In this document: positions 18,929 to 29,848 of the stretch, one piece after another | Layout of the letters: each line of letters starts with the position of its first letter | How positions within the stretch are numbered: the first letter of the stretch is position 1 | Assembly: GCA_903632075.3 (NCBI GenBank) | Contig: CAHIKZ030000027.1 | Coordinates: 560,001-624,000 of the forward strand | DNA from: Acanthosepion pharaonis | Lineage: Eukaryota; Mollusca; Cephalopoda; Sepiida; Sepiidae | DNA: 64,000 nucleotides | Direction of reading: 5' to 3' | Notes under the pieces: model-generated | Database searches by the model: none | Seen by the model: only the letters and a program-made list of their open reading frames with translations | What the model was told of the DNA's origin: nothing | Position numbers and translations under genes: made by a program

Positions 18929-20333
18929 GACTGTAGATTGTAAATGTTCAAGACTAGAGAAATGTCAAATGTAAATTAAAATTGTCTATTCGCCCGAAGA
19001 CAAAAGAATTATTTCGGCACAATCAAAGTTTGCAGATGCATCAAAGGAAAATCGCTGTTTTAATTTAAATGTGCTTTTTAAATTCTTTTCAACTTTTACA
19101 AGATAACAAATATTGAAAACAATGTTAGATATTTCAACCTGATGACCGTATCTGAAATTTTAAAGCCTAAAAACTGTATTCTATAATATAAAACTACATC
19201 CCACTTTGATTGCAACAATAAGAAATATACACAAAAAATTATTTCACTGAGCTAAATACGGCACACTTGAAACATTCAGTACAAATGTGACGCACAAACT
19301 CAAAATGAACTACAGCCGCTGCTACAATCACTGCAACAACACACATAAACTAACGAACAAAGATTCTCGCTGTCTTTCCTGAAATAGATGCTACGAGGTA
19401 TAATTATATTTGTTTATTAGGTTCAGCATGGGTTAGTTAGCAAATGGGAAGCGAACTCGTTGTTGTCATAATAGTTTGCGAGACGAACTTTATAGTGACG
19501 ATTTTTTTATCATTAGTATTTGTAAGTGATCATAATAAAAATGTTTATTGGAACATATAACTTTAAAATAACGTTATTTAATTATTTGAACTGGAGGGTA
19601 AAGGTCGGCTATTATGTCCTAACTGCCGACTTATGAACACAAAGGATCGTCCGAATTAAGGAAAATATTTTGAGTTATTATAAAAACTGTAAGAAGAGTT
19701 CGTCAATTGCAGTCAAAGGTGGATTATGTTTTTGTTTTTTTTTAGGCTTTTGAAGTTTGCAGAAAATATTTGAAATAGCAAGGTTAAGGGTAAAAATTAT
19801 AAAAAAGATGTTTAAAATAAAATGATAAAAATAAAATAATAATAACGAGGCTTACTGATGAGCAATTATTTTAGTTTGTCAATGACTCATACGATAATTT
19901 CATGTTTAAAGAATGATGAAGAAAAAATAACAAAAGAAAAATAAATGGTGAAAATGAAGAGAAAAACTGAAACATGAATGACTTGATAATGATAATTGTC
20001 ATCATACTTCAACTTCATTATCAGCATTGTTACTATGACAGTTTTAATCTCTTTCAAGTCTTCCTTAATCTTTCATATCATCTCTCCAATTTCGTTTTTC
20101 CTCATTGCGGTCAATACGTTTCTCTTTTTATATTGAATGAAATGGTCATCGCATGAATGAAAAAGAAACGATTTCGTTACTTCTAGAAACAAATTGAATA
20201 ATAATAAAAAGGACGCTAGTGTCAAAGCAGAGAGAAAAAGACGATAAAAAAGAATAAAATGAAGAAGAGCAGAGAAAGAAGTATGGCTTGAAGTGGAAAT
20301 GAAACAAAAGTGAAAAAATAAAAGAGAACAAGT
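18929..20333. other. Unassigned region
   Basis: AT-rich, no supported gene. Short open frames have biased composition. Confidence 0.4.
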
Positions 20334-20356
20334 TATTATTATTATTATTATTAGAG
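20334..20356. repeat. (TTA)n microsatellite
   Basis: About 7 TTA units. Confidence 0.9.
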
Positions 20357-20937
20357 CAAGACGCCGAGAAAAAAGTGACGATGTAGTACAAATATACGAA
20401 GTCCAATATTCTCATCATGACAGCCAACCTGATAAAGATTGCTGTAACCTAGGGAAGGTTACTGAATAGAATAATCACACGAAGTTTGGTAATGAACGAT
20501 AATACTTAAGACACGAACAACGCATATAAGATTCGCCAGCGGCGCGTAGAAGTAGTCAACTGCTAGAAGTGAGTCAAGTGAATTCCACAATGAATCTCCA
20601 AGATATTAATCAGCTTAGTGTCAACTTTTGAAGTCCTTAATCGTAGATTATTTAAGGCTATGAGCCAGGCCATCTAGTAAAGTGCTAAAGGAGTGCTAGC
20701 TACTCTACAACATAAACAATAATAGGAAAAGATATTTTTAGTAAACAGCAAAAGAAATAGAAAAGACGATTTAGTGTCAGAAGCGATAATAATAAATGTA
20801 AAAACGGAATGGAAGAATGTAAACGTAAAGAATAGAATTTTAAAGAAAAGAAAAAGAAAGAAAAGAGGAAAAAGAAAAAGAAAAACGAGATGCAATTTAT
20901 TTCTTAAGACATTTAATCATTCATAGTAATCGGGGTT
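20357..20937. other. Unassigned region
   Basis: Purine-rich in its second half (A/G runs 20800-20890). No gene recognised. Confidence 0.4.
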
Positions 20938-21725
20938 TTGGAACGGAGATATCTGAAAGACCCCTATTTGCCTTCTCTCAGTATAGCTGATGTTAACCTC
21001 CAGAAAAGTGACTTGTTACACCTTCCAGGGCTCACGTCTTCTGCTGACATGAAGTGGAAAGACTATATTGAATTTATTGCTAGGTCAGCTGCTAAGAAAG
21101 TCAGTCACTGTGTCGTGCGAGACAATCTTTCTCTCCACAATCTATCTTACATATCTATAAGTCTACCATTCGTCCATGCTTAGAATATTGCTGCCACATA
21201 TTGCTCGGTGTCCCTGTTATTTACCTTGAGCTCTTTGACAAGATCCAAATAAAAAAACAGTAATATTATTGGTCCTAATCTGGCAGCTCGGCTTTAGTCC
21301 CTTTCCAACCGCTGTAATTTTGTCTTTCTCTTGTTTGTTCTATACTCTCATGAAAATTGTTCGGATGAGCTCTTCGCTATGGTACCTAGAGTTTTTTTTT
21401 TAATTTAAGCGCAGTACTAGACTGGTGTCGAGATCTCAGTTTTACAGTTGAGCTGGTTAGATGTAGCCATACGCTCTATGCTAACAGTTTATTCTCTCGC
21501 CCTTCTCGCTTGTGGAACTTCTTTCCGGATTCATGCTTTCCATCCAGTTTTAATCTGCAGAAATTTAAATGCAATGTCAATCGCTATGTATTGTCTTTCC
21601 GATTACTCTTTTCTCTTTCTGCTCATTACTAACGCTTCTGTTCCTAATTCTTCCACACCAGGTAACACCTTGTGTTTTAGTGGGTTTAATGCCTTACTTG
21701 GGGTGATACCGAATAAAAAGTAATC
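20938..21725 (+). pseudogene. Jockey/CR1-like LINE ORF2 C-terminal remnant
   Basis: The first open stretch reads LHLPGLTSSADMKWKDYIEF, then IARSAAKKVSHCVVRDNLSL. This is the segment after the RT palm that in these LINEs reads L-G-L-x-F-x-x-D-L-x-W. It continues as ECCHILLGVP-like sequence (consensus EYCSHVWAGAP) and YLELFDKIQIK. A decayed SHRR-region follows, then SDELFAMVPR-like residues and SLLACGTSF (consensus RLWNSLP). The end is near NLNAMSIAMYCLS. The copy has several frameshifts and a final AATAAAAAG at 21713. It is related to the minus-strand copies at 2553-3040 and 22428-22990. Confidence 0.75.
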
Positions 21726-21764
21726 GTGACAGAAACATAATACCCAACTACGAATACCCCACTT

Positions 21765-21767
<3 letters not shown>

Positions 21768-21800
<33 letters not shown>

Positions 21801-21808
21801 ACACACAC
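21768..21808. repeat. (CA)n microsatellite
   Basis: About 40 bases of CA dinucleotides. Confidence 0.95.
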
Positions 21809-21814
21809 AAACTG

Positions 21815-21961
21815 TGCAGTAGCAACAGGAACAATCAAAATATCTCTAGACATGGGTAGTGGAACGAAAACAATCTACCCCAGTAGATGAAATAAAGTGT
21901 TCCGTTCGAAATTCCCTGAAGGTTACCCGAATTTAGAGTAACCTGAAGAAGGCCGAAGGAC

Positions 21962-21966
<5 letters not shown>
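21815..21966 (+). mobile_element. SINE 3' portion
   Basis: GTAGATGAAATAAAGTGTTC then CGTTCGAAATTCC and CCTGAAGAAGGCCGAAGGAC match the body of the SINEs at 28.8 and 31.7 kb. The first part matches 6885-6998. It ends at a (TA)n tract. Confidence 0.65.

Positions 21967-22024
<58 letters not shown>
21967..22024. repeat. (TA)n microsatellite
   Basis: Pure TA tract of about 58 bases. Confidence 0.95.
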
Positions 22025-22026
<2 letters not shown>

Positions 22027-22114
22027 GGAAATAAACTTATTCAAGCAACAGACACCTTGAAGAATGGACAATCCCAACCTTGAAGAATGGACAATCCATT
22101 AAGCTTTCTGTCTG

Positions 22115-22116
<2 letters not shown>

Positions 22117-22175
<59 letters not shown>

Positions 22176-22250
22176 GGGAGAGAGAGAGAGGAAGAATTCC
22201 GGAAGTAGATTAAAAGTTACAAGAAAACAACATTTTTAACAGTCTGTTTG

Positions 22251-22303
<53 letters not shown>
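22117..22303. repeat. (TA)n, (GA)n and (GATA)n microsatellites
   Basis: TA tract 22117-22164, short GT and GA runs to 22190, unique sequence, then about 13 GATA units at 22251-22303. Confidence 0.9.
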
Positions 22304-22305
<2 letters not shown>

Positions 22306-22427
22306 TTGTTCGTATTTTCATGATCTTATATACCTATTTATATATGGGCATGCTTGCATATACGTACAAACACAGAGGTGTCTATCGTAGCCAGATGCGA
22401 GTTCGTCTCGTATACCATTGTCTAACT

Positions 22428-22990
22428 TTTCTTCTTTTTTTTTCTTTTTTTTTATCATTTAACCCCAAGCAAGTACTAGTACTCAGGTGGTTACAGAGAG
22501 TGAAGGTGAGAGAAAAGATTGTGTAGAGAAGTGGGAGGCGAGGAAGGAATAACAAGGATAGTTACATTTAACTAGTTCAGTAGTAAAAGAGTGGGACCTA
22601 GATGCCAGTCTAGGGGAACGGTTAAATTCACATAGTCCAGGCACTAGGAGAAAAAGCTCGTCAGAGAAGCAGTCATGAAAATATCTGTAGAAAAGACTGA
22701 GGGAAGCTACATCATGTCGGTGAGAACGTGACTGAAGTCAATATGCCAAGTCAGGATCGATTATATTGCAGATCCTTCATTGGGTTTTGTCAATAACCGC
22801 GAGATGAGTAGTAGAAGGGAGCACCAGACCATATAGGGCAACAATATTCGATGCACGGACGGATAAATTTGTAAATGTGCAAGATGGACTCTGAAAAGAA
22901 CAAACCTCGCATGACACAGTGGCCCAAATTTCCTTGCAGTAGATGAAGCTATTGATTCGATGTTGTCATTCAACTTCAAATCAGTTCAAA
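22428..22990 (-). pseudogene. Jockey/CR1-like LINE 3' end (copy 2)
   Basis: Read on minus: LNDNIESIASSTARKFGPLC (22970-22910), a segment resembling IYKFIRPCIEYCCPIWSGAP, then IIDPDLAY near 22755, SRSHRHDVASLSLFYRYFHD (22735-22670), CFSDELFLLVP, and FNRSPRL. It finishes in an A-rich tail (T-runs on plus at 22430-22454). This is the region distal to the RT core and the 3' end of a target-primed retrotransposon. Stops and frame changes make it dead. Same family and strand as 2553-3040. Confidence 0.82.
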
Positions 22991-23604
22991 ACATGAGGCT
23001 AAGAAGGTACAGTTAAATTACTTTCATTCGTCTTAAACATATTATTTGCAATTTTCATTCCGCGACATCTGTTAGTTGTTGTGCTTACCGTTGATATAAT
23101 CTTTTGTTAATCTCTAATAGAAAGCCAATGAAAAAGAATTTTATTTTAATTTTATTGAAAATTGTTCGACAATATAGTCAATACACAGGCGAATGTTCAT
23201 AAAATATTCATAACATTTCTCTGGGCTATTTTTCAATCTGTTTAACGTTGTTAGCAGATGTTAGAAACTGAAACGTTCAGATGTGCCAAATCACTGATGC
23301 TTTGGCGCCAATCGGTTTCACGCCAGTGCCATCGATAGGCCATTATTGAAACTACTTCGTATGCATGACCGACACTCCCACGGAAAAAGTTTTTAGAAAC
23401 TTGCCAAAAAATATTCTATACGCCCCAACACTGAAGGTGGATACACAACAAAAGTAATTTTTATGGTATTTGTTGATCTAACAAAAAAAAAAAAAAAAAA
23501 ACAAGAGGCCACAAATACAGAAATGACATTAAAATTCTGGTCTATTACTATTGCCACAGACTCAAGATGATGTACACCAAGAAAAAATAAACATGTTAAT
23601 AAAC
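22991..23604. other. Unassigned region
   Basis: Nothing recognised apart from an A-run at 23481-23500. Confidence 0.4.
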
Positions 23605-23982
23605 AACTCAGTAACATTGTTTACATTATTATCTCGTGTTCTCTTCAACTCAGTAACATGTTTTTATATTATTAACTTGGGATCCCCTCAACTCAATAAC
23701 CATGTTTACATTATTGTCTCGTGATCTCTTCTATTCGGTAACATTGTTTACATTAATATCTCGTTATCCCTTCAATTCAGTAACATTATTTATATTCTTA
23801 TCTCGTCATCCCTTCAACTTATGAACATTGTTTACATTATTATATTGAGAACACTTCAACACAACAACATTGTTTACATTAATATCTCATGAACCCTTCA
23901 ACTCAGTAACATTGCGTATATTATTATCTCGAGATCCTATCAACTGAGTAAAATTATTTAAATTATTATTTCGTGACCCCTT
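23605..23982. repeat. Minisatellite, about 42-bp unit (left part)
   Basis: About nine degenerate copies of a unit like CAACTCAGTAACATTGTTTA followed by CATTATTATCTCGTGATCCC. The array continues at 25882-26150; an LTR retrotransposon separates the two halves. Confidence 0.92.
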
Positions 23983-24387
23983 TGTAGTGGACGGCGGCGG
24001 TGTAGATATAAAAAAACAGGCGTGGGTTAAAATTTTCTGCTAGCCGGCCCAGCTACATGAGAATGTTGGACTTTAATTAAGTGCAAAGACGGCAAAGAAA
24101 ACAAACAAGACTGATAATTATATACAAACAAATATATGTATTAACAAAAGGTTACAAGCACATGGACAGTTACATTGAGTTTGTGTGGTGTATGTGTATT
24201 GTTCTTAGCGTGTTCCCAGAATTTGGGAAACGCTGTATCTGTGAGAGCTCACATCTACGAAGTGGTATAAGGCCCAAGGCCTGAGAAAAAAAAGAGATCG
24301 AGGCGAAGGGTCAGCCAGTATTTATAGCCAGCGGAGAGAGACCCCTGTTGTAGGGTTAAGGAACTAAAGAAGGAGCTAAGCCCGACA
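23983..24387 (-). repeat. 3' LTR of the 23983-25881 retrotransposon
   Basis: Starts (on minus) TGTCGGGC and ends CACTACA. It contains a TATA box (CTATAAATACTGG on minus near 24320). Nearly identical to 25451-25881 except for scattered substitutions and a missing 26-bp segment around 24196. Confidence 0.9.
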
Positions 24388-24401
24388 ATACCTCCCCTCA
24401 G
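24388..24401 (-). promoter_or_regulatory. Polypurine tract
   Basis: CTGAGGGGAGGTAT on minus, immediately before the 3' LTR: the expected plus-strand primer for reverse transcription. Confidence 0.8.
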
Positions 24402-25431
24402 ATTGAAAGTTGTAGGAAACGAAAAGTTTTAATATGTAAAAAGTTTATGGAAGTTTTGAATATTGTCCTTGTGAACCGAAAATAAAATGTGTCAGAAGTG
24501 TGGTTGAGATGCGTGATTCGACGAAATGTACTTGCGCTGTCGTCAGGATGCTGTAAATTTGTTGTAGTGGGTCATAGTCGGGGCACGTCCTGGAAGAAAT
24601 ATCGGTAGTGTCCAGCGTTTGCCATCAAAATTTGTCTTTTTCCCATGCACCATGTTGAATTGGCTTTGTCGTCCCGTCACACTGTTTGCGGACCGTAGTT
24701 TTGTTTGAAAAATGAGCTCGGTTGCTTTGGTATACGTGGATATAATTGGCGTACAAAATTTAATAGAAGCAGCGTTGTGGCGAAGTTGAGCTGATATAGA
24801 CTTTCTACCGAGTGTGGAATGCATGTTTAAGAAAATTTGCTATTATTATCGATTGAATATCGCACTTGCAAATTGTTAGTTGTGTTGTTGCAAAGTAAAG
24901 ATAAAGGACAGTGAGTCACCTTTAGTTTGAGATGTGGTTCACACTTTATCTATTTCAGTCCAGAAGAAGAGAGTTGAATTAGTTGAAAATGGCGTTGCGT
25001 TTTCCGTTTGGTAAGCCGGGTGAAATTAAGTCAAACATCGCCGAGAGAAAGAAAGGATCAAACAAATATAGACCATTGGGGAAAAGGAATTGTAAGGCTC
25101 GTCTCATAGTAGTAATTGCAGTTGTTCTAGTTGCGATTAAGGCTTCTGTGATTTCCACGTATTGAAAATTCTTTTTGCCGCGCAGGAGAAAATTGTTTTG
25201 TAGACATGTTGTAGTGAATTAAGATTGTGATTTTGTACTTTCACCAGTTTAATCATAAATTTTGTTGCTGTATAAAAATTCTTTCGTTAATAGTGTACGG
25301 CGTGCGTAGGATACGAAAAGAAGTTTCCAATATTATGTTTTGACTGGCTCTCATTTGGAAGGTGTGTGTAAATGTGAGTTTGTACATATATATCGTCTTG
25401 TGTGTGTTAGCAGGAGTTGAAAATATAATCA

Positions 25432-25447
25432 CGTCGGGAAGTCACCA
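25432..25447 (-). promoter_or_regulatory. Candidate tRNA primer-binding site
   Basis: TGGTGACTTCCCGACG on minus, three bases after the 5' LTR. It starts with TGG, the complement of a tRNA CCA end. I cannot assign the primer tRNA from memory. Confidence 0.6.
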
Positions 25448-25450
25448 TTA

Positions 25451-25881
25451 TATAGTGGACCGGGGCGGTGAAGATATAAAGAACACACGTGGGTTAAAAT
25501 TTTCTGCTAGCCGGCCCAGCTACATGAGAATGTTGGACTTTAATTAAGTCCAAAAAAGGCAAAGAAAACAAACAAGACCGAAAATTATATACAAACAAAT
25601 ATATGTATTAACAAAAGGTTACAAGCACATGGACAGTTACATTGAGTTTGTGTAGTGTGTGTGTATTGTGGCGATTCTTCGTACGTACGTGTATTGTTCT
25701 TAGCGTGTTCCCAGAATTTGGGAAACACTGTATCTGTGAGAGTTCACATATGCGAGGTGGTATAAGGCCCAAGGCCCGAGGAAAAAAGAGATCGAGGCGA
25801 AGGGTCAGCTAATATTTATAGCCAGGGGAGAGAGAACCCTGGTGAAGGGTTAAGGAACTAAAGGGGGAGATAACTCCGACA
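25451..25881 (-). repeat. 5' LTR of the 23983-25881 retrotransposon
   Basis: Minus-strand LTR beginning TGTCGGAG, with TATA box GGCTATAAATATTAGC at about 25822-25807. It ends CACTATA, where the other LTR has the canonical CACTACA. Confidence 0.9.
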
Positions 25882-26150
25882 CCTTTAACTCAATAACATT
25901 GATTACATTATTATCTCGAGAGTACTTCAACTCAGTAAAATTATTTACTTTATTATCTCGTGAACACTTCAACTCAAGAACATTGTTTACATTATTATAT
26001 CAAGATCTTTTGAACTCAGTAACATTGTTTACATGAATATTTCATGATCCCTTCAGCTCGGTAACATTGTTAATATTATTATCTCGTGATCCCTTCAACA
26101 CAGTAACATTGTTTACATTATTAACTAGTGATCCCTTCTACTCAGTAATA
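25882..26150. repeat. Minisatellite, about 42-bp unit (right part)
   Basis: About six more copies of the array at 23605-23982, resuming exactly after the target duplication. Confidence 0.9.
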
Positions 26151-26220
26151 TTTTTATCCTTTGTTTGTCTGAGGATCGCAACGCGTGAAACCGAAGGTCA
26201 CAATCTCATATCCATTCAAG

Positions 26221-26227
26221 CAAATAT

Positions 26228-26276
<49 letters not shown>
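26221..26276. repeat. (TA)n microsatellite
   Basis: TA tract with one AA interruption. Confidence 0.95.
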
Positions 26277-26277
<1 letters not shown>

Positions 26278-26423
26278 CATTAGAACATGTACGTACCCAG
26301 TACAAAACTGTACATCTTGTTTCAATGTTAAAAAATTATTAACGTTTCATCAAATCGTGATTTCCCACCTGATAAAACCTTAATAATTTTTTAGTAGTGA
26401 GTATATACATTTATATATATTTA

Positions 26424-26535
26424 TTTTAGGATATTAAAAGAAAAACTTGTTAAAAATCGCTATACGATTACAACCATGTTTCAACACCACAAATGTATCT
26501 CCTCGGGCGATGTCAAAGTACTAATATTTTGCTCT
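26424..26535 (-). mobile_element. Hammerhead-bearing short repeat, copy D (diverged)
   Basis: Read on minus it shares the ribozyme region and the 3' end ...TTTTAATATCCTAAAATAAAT, followed by TATA-rich sequence, with copies A-C. The 5' half is largely missing, with only AATATTTTGC-like residues remaining. Confidence 0.7.
26456..26511 (-). ncRNA. Hammerhead ribozyme copy D, degenerate
   Basis: Helix I (ATCGC/GCGAT) and GAAA (26482-26479) persist and TA precedes the cleavage point at 26461/26460. The core is CCGAGGA (same U-to-C change as copy B), and helices II and III have several mismatches. Expected to be inactive. Confidence 0.7.
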
Positions 26536-26610
26536 ACACTGTATTGAGCCCTCTTTTAAATTAAATGTTATTTACAGTGGAATTATACACCATTTGTTCT
26601 CATTTTACCT

Positions 26611-26611
<1 letters not shown>

Positions 26612-26705
<94 letters not shown>

Positions 26706-26712
26706 TTTGTTT
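26612..26712. repeat. (TA)n followed by (GT)n microsatellite
   Basis: TA tract to about 26655 then about 23 GT units. The open frames on both strands here are artefacts. Confidence 0.95.
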
Positions 26713-27228
26713 GTATCCATTTCAATCTGTTCGTACCTAAATCTCTTCACTCTTTTTCTCTCTAAATGCAGTTTATAAATTTTCATTTGGGTATATCTAT
26801 TCTTGCCTGTTTATATATTTTCTAAGGAAAGGTCAACTTTTTTTCCCATTGTCATAAATTTGGGTGATTTTCAGTTAAACTGCCAAAGTACTTGTCCCGA
26901 TTGAATTTAATTCGGTCTACTTTATACTGTAGTTAAGTCCTTTCGAAAGTGGGCGATCGATTTGCCTGTGTGCGTGTGTGCGTCTTTATGCATACATACA
27001 CATGAGGCTCTAATTCTTGATGACAATTCAAAACAATTTGAGGACTTTGCATATAACCTCTTAAATATTACGAAAATCAATAGCAATATTGTGAATTAAT
27101 CAAATATTGATTACCAATGAGTATATTTTCACAATTCATTAAAAGTGGATGATAGAGTAACAATTTGCCTTCCATTCAATATGTAGAAAATATAACACTG
27201 ATGAATGTTCGTCGTCCTTATGACGGCT
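26713..27228. other. Unassigned region
   Basis: Nothing recognised. Confidence 0.4.
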
Positions 27229-27598
27229 TCTGACAATCGATTGTGCCGCGTAAGGATAATTAATTGTGTTACCTAAGGACATTCAATTGTGTCACATAAG
27301 GAGAATTAATTGTGTTTCTAAAGAACAATCAATTGTGTCAAGTAAGGATAAATAATTGTGTTTCTTAAGGACAATCAATTGTGTCACGTAAGGATAATTA
27401 ATTGTGTTACCTAAGGACATTCAATTGTGTCACATAAGGAGAATTAATTGTGTTACTTAAGGACAAACAACTGTGCCATGTAAGAATAATTAATTGTATT
27501 ACCTAAAGGCAATCAATTGTCACGTAAAGATAATTGTGTCATGTAATAACAATCAGTTGTTTCACCTTAGGACAATCAATTTTGTCACCTCATGTTTA
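27229..27598. repeat. Minisatellite with paired half-units of about 22 bp
   Basis: Alternating half-units with TCAATTGTGTCACGTAAGGA and TTAATTGTGTTACCTAAGGA form a 44-45-bp higher-order unit, about eight times, decaying towards the right. Confidence 0.9.
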
Positions 27599-28539
27599 CG
27601 ATCAAAACAGAAAAATGAAAAAATGGCAAGTGGAAAAGTTGACAATAAGAATGTTTATTCACATAGAAGAAGAATTGAAATATTGAAGACCTCTCTTGAC
27701 GTATTATCCGCGCACATGGCTTAATATTCTGTCAGGTTCTGTAATAAATACAGAATATTTAATTTTTGAAAATTAACAAGTAATGAAACATCTCGAATAA
27801 TTTCATAATATTTTGAAGAAATCAAAAATATTAAGGCCAGATTCCATGTCTCCCTTTTTATCTCCTTATAAATCTATTTGCATTCTTACCGTCCATCAGT
27901 AGTCGCAGATATATATCTTGGTTTTATAAGATTGTTACTCGTTCTTTAAGGGCTCAGTATATGTCATAAACTTAATTTCCCCGAAATTTGAGACAGCAAT
28001 ACACTGGTGCTTTCACCTTACCCCATTTGTAGAAATAGTCCAGTATATATCTGTGATGTAATATGTAAAGAGTTTGTGTAACTTGGCATCCATGACAACA
28101 TCAGCAGTATTTTACATTTAACCACAGATTTATTGTCAAGTCTTTTCTAGACCTAACCTATATATTTAGGTACCTCTAAAAATTCGCTAAAAATGAGAAT
28201 ACCTGATGAAAAAATACTCAAAACAATAAAAACAAAGTTTTATCATCAAAATCTTTATCTTATTATTAAGAGGAAAGACCAAAGGATTTTATGATATTAA
28301 ATATATATTTTTAATCCTTTCAAAATTTAGCTTAAATATCTTCTTTTTTTTTCGGCGTTAAACGGGGACAATATATTAGCATTTGAAATTTTAGCGTCGT
28401 TTTGCGGTGAAAAACACATTGATTTGGAAATTTTTTTGCAAAAATCAGATAATTGATGGGTTTTAATGAAACTTTCAGGACATTCACAAATTGAAGAAAT
28501 TATTTTGGAAGGTTTCCTTTTTTAGAAAATCTTAGCATT
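27599..28539. other. Unassigned region
   Basis: AT-rich; no gene or repeat recognised. Confidence 0.4.
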
Positions 28540-28669
28540 ACCTGTCATACTAGTAATATTACCTTAAAAAAATTACCCTTTTTTCATTTTATCAACATAG
28601 TCCTTCAAATATCCAGGTTTATGGATTTTCCTACGTAAAGTTGCTTACTTACATTACTTTCATTATTCA
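28540..28669. repeat. Segment duplicated at 31540-31630
   Basis: CATTTTATCAACATAGT with flanking CATTACCTGTCATA matches 31540-31625, next to the same SINE arrangement. Part of a composite duplication. Confidence 0.6.
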
Positions 28670-28827
28670 GACTGTTATCCTCATCTTCATTGACATTTTA
28701 CAACGTTTCAGCCGTTGTATGTTCCGGCCTTCTTCAGGTGATTGGAATTTCGAACTAAACCCTTTATTTTGTCCACCGGGGTAGATTGTTCTAGTTCCAC
28801 GAGCCATGCTTCTTCCGGATGTCTCAG
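28670..28827 (-). mobile_element. SINE, 3' part, minus strand
   Basis: Body and tail of the tRNA-derived SINE (CCTTCTTCAGGTGATTGGAA, then TTCGAACTAAACCCTTTATT) ending at CTTCCGGATGTCTCAG. The tRNA head is absent. It is joined directly to the plus-strand copy. Confidence 0.78.
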
Positions 28828-29150
28828 ACACATGGCCCAGTGGATAAAGACGTTAGTTAGATACAGTGACTAGACCCAAAGAGTTGTGAGTTCAATACCA
28901 AGCCACAGCAGTCGTGAACCAAAAAACTTGGAGAGTTGAGTTAAAGGGAAATAACTGAGACATCCGAAAGAGGCATGGCGCGTAGAACTAGAACAAGCTA
29001 CCCTGAAGGGTTCGGTTCGAAATTCCAATCACCTGAAGAAGGCCGGGGCGTACAATGGCCCAAACGTTGTGAATATGGCAATGAAGATGAGGATAACAGT
29101 CCGAATAATGTAAATAATGTAATCATAATACCTCATCTCAGATATAGACA
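28828..29150 (+). mobile_element. tRNA-derived SINE, full length
   Basis: The head has A-box-like TGGCCCAGTGGATAA (28833-28847) and a B-box-like GAGTTCAATACC about 50 bases later, giving a possible internal Pol III promoter. The body includes GGGTTCGGTTCGAAATTCC and CCTGAAGAAGGCCGGGGCG. The tail ends near ATACCTCATCTCAGATATAG. At least five copies occur in the window. It resembles tRNA-headed octopus SINEs; no autonomous coding. Confidence 0.82.
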
Positions 29151-29262
29151 ACATACTGTTTGTTTCTCTTATTATTGTCCTTTTGATTCCTGTCTTCCTC
29201 TTCTTTCTTTGGTACATCTCTCTTTTTACTATTATTGTATTTTTTTATATCTGTTATTCCAT
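29151..29262 (-). pseudogene. Gypsy pol extreme C-terminal scrap
   Basis: On minus, RKTGIKRTIIRETNSML matches the corresponding tail of the Gypsy at 32000-32100 (RYKRTIIRET). It sits next to the same SINE in both places. Confidence 0.55.
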
Positions 29263-29848
29263 ACTTATTCAATTTCATGAAATTTCGAGAAATTCTTTTT
29301 TGTAGCGCTTAATGTTTAATTTAAATGAGAGAATTTAAATCGACTTTTTTTAACATTCGGGAAAAAAGAGTGGACGTTCACTCTTCTTCCATTCCTTCCC
29401 ATGAAAATAACTATTCTATTGATTGCACTAATCAATGTTTAATCCGTTATAGGTAGCATTTGAAAATCATAAAATTATAGATGTTCAGTAAGCCAATAAA
29501 ACGATCGCATTGAATGCTACCGATTTAAATTTTCCAGGCATGAAAACTGGGTCACTTGGCCGTAAAGTTGTCGTTGTCTAGACACTCACAAAGCATCCAT
29601 TAGGTTGTCTTCACTTGTTTTAATATTAATAATTTCTGAATGTTTGTATTGGGATGCGATAACCCTCTTCGAAAGGGGATATTTGAGAGAATAATAAAGA
29701 TTAACAATGATAAAAATTAACGATAATTCTATTAGAAATGTTTATGCATTACAAACGCGGAAAAATGCAGTATAAACAGTGAAGAAGTATATGAAGATTA
29801 TTGGCTACCTAATAATCATTAATTATGACGCATGTCTTTTGAAGTTTT
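29263..29848. other. Unassigned region
   Basis: Nothing recognised. Confidence 0.4.

Larger units (their letters stand above)
23983..25881 (-). mobile_element. Complete non-autonomous LTR retrotransposon
   Basis: A 1,899-bp element on minus with two long terminal repeats (5' LTR 25451-25881, 3' LTR 23983-24387), TG...CA ends and a 4-bp target duplication CCTT (23979-23982 and 25882-25885). A candidate primer-binding site follows the 5' LTR by 3 bases and a polypurine tract precedes the 3' LTR. The 1.06-kb interior has no intact gag or pol. The longest minus frame (24824-24543) is 93 codons, with at most weak resemblance to a Gypsy integrase C-terminus. It must have been mobilised by proteins supplied in trans. 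Removing it and one CCTT restores the minisatellite register. Confidence 0.88.

Noticed and set aside
19855..19862. CTGATGAG, the start of a hammerhead core
   Set aside because: No stem II followed by GAAA and no helix I partner.
23605..26150. CRISPR-like regular array
   Set aside because: The units are contiguous degenerate tandem repeats without unique spacers, in a eukaryotic context.
28833..28890. tRNA gene on plus
   Set aside because: A and B boxes are present but the cloverleaf is not complete; it is the head of a multi-copy SINE.
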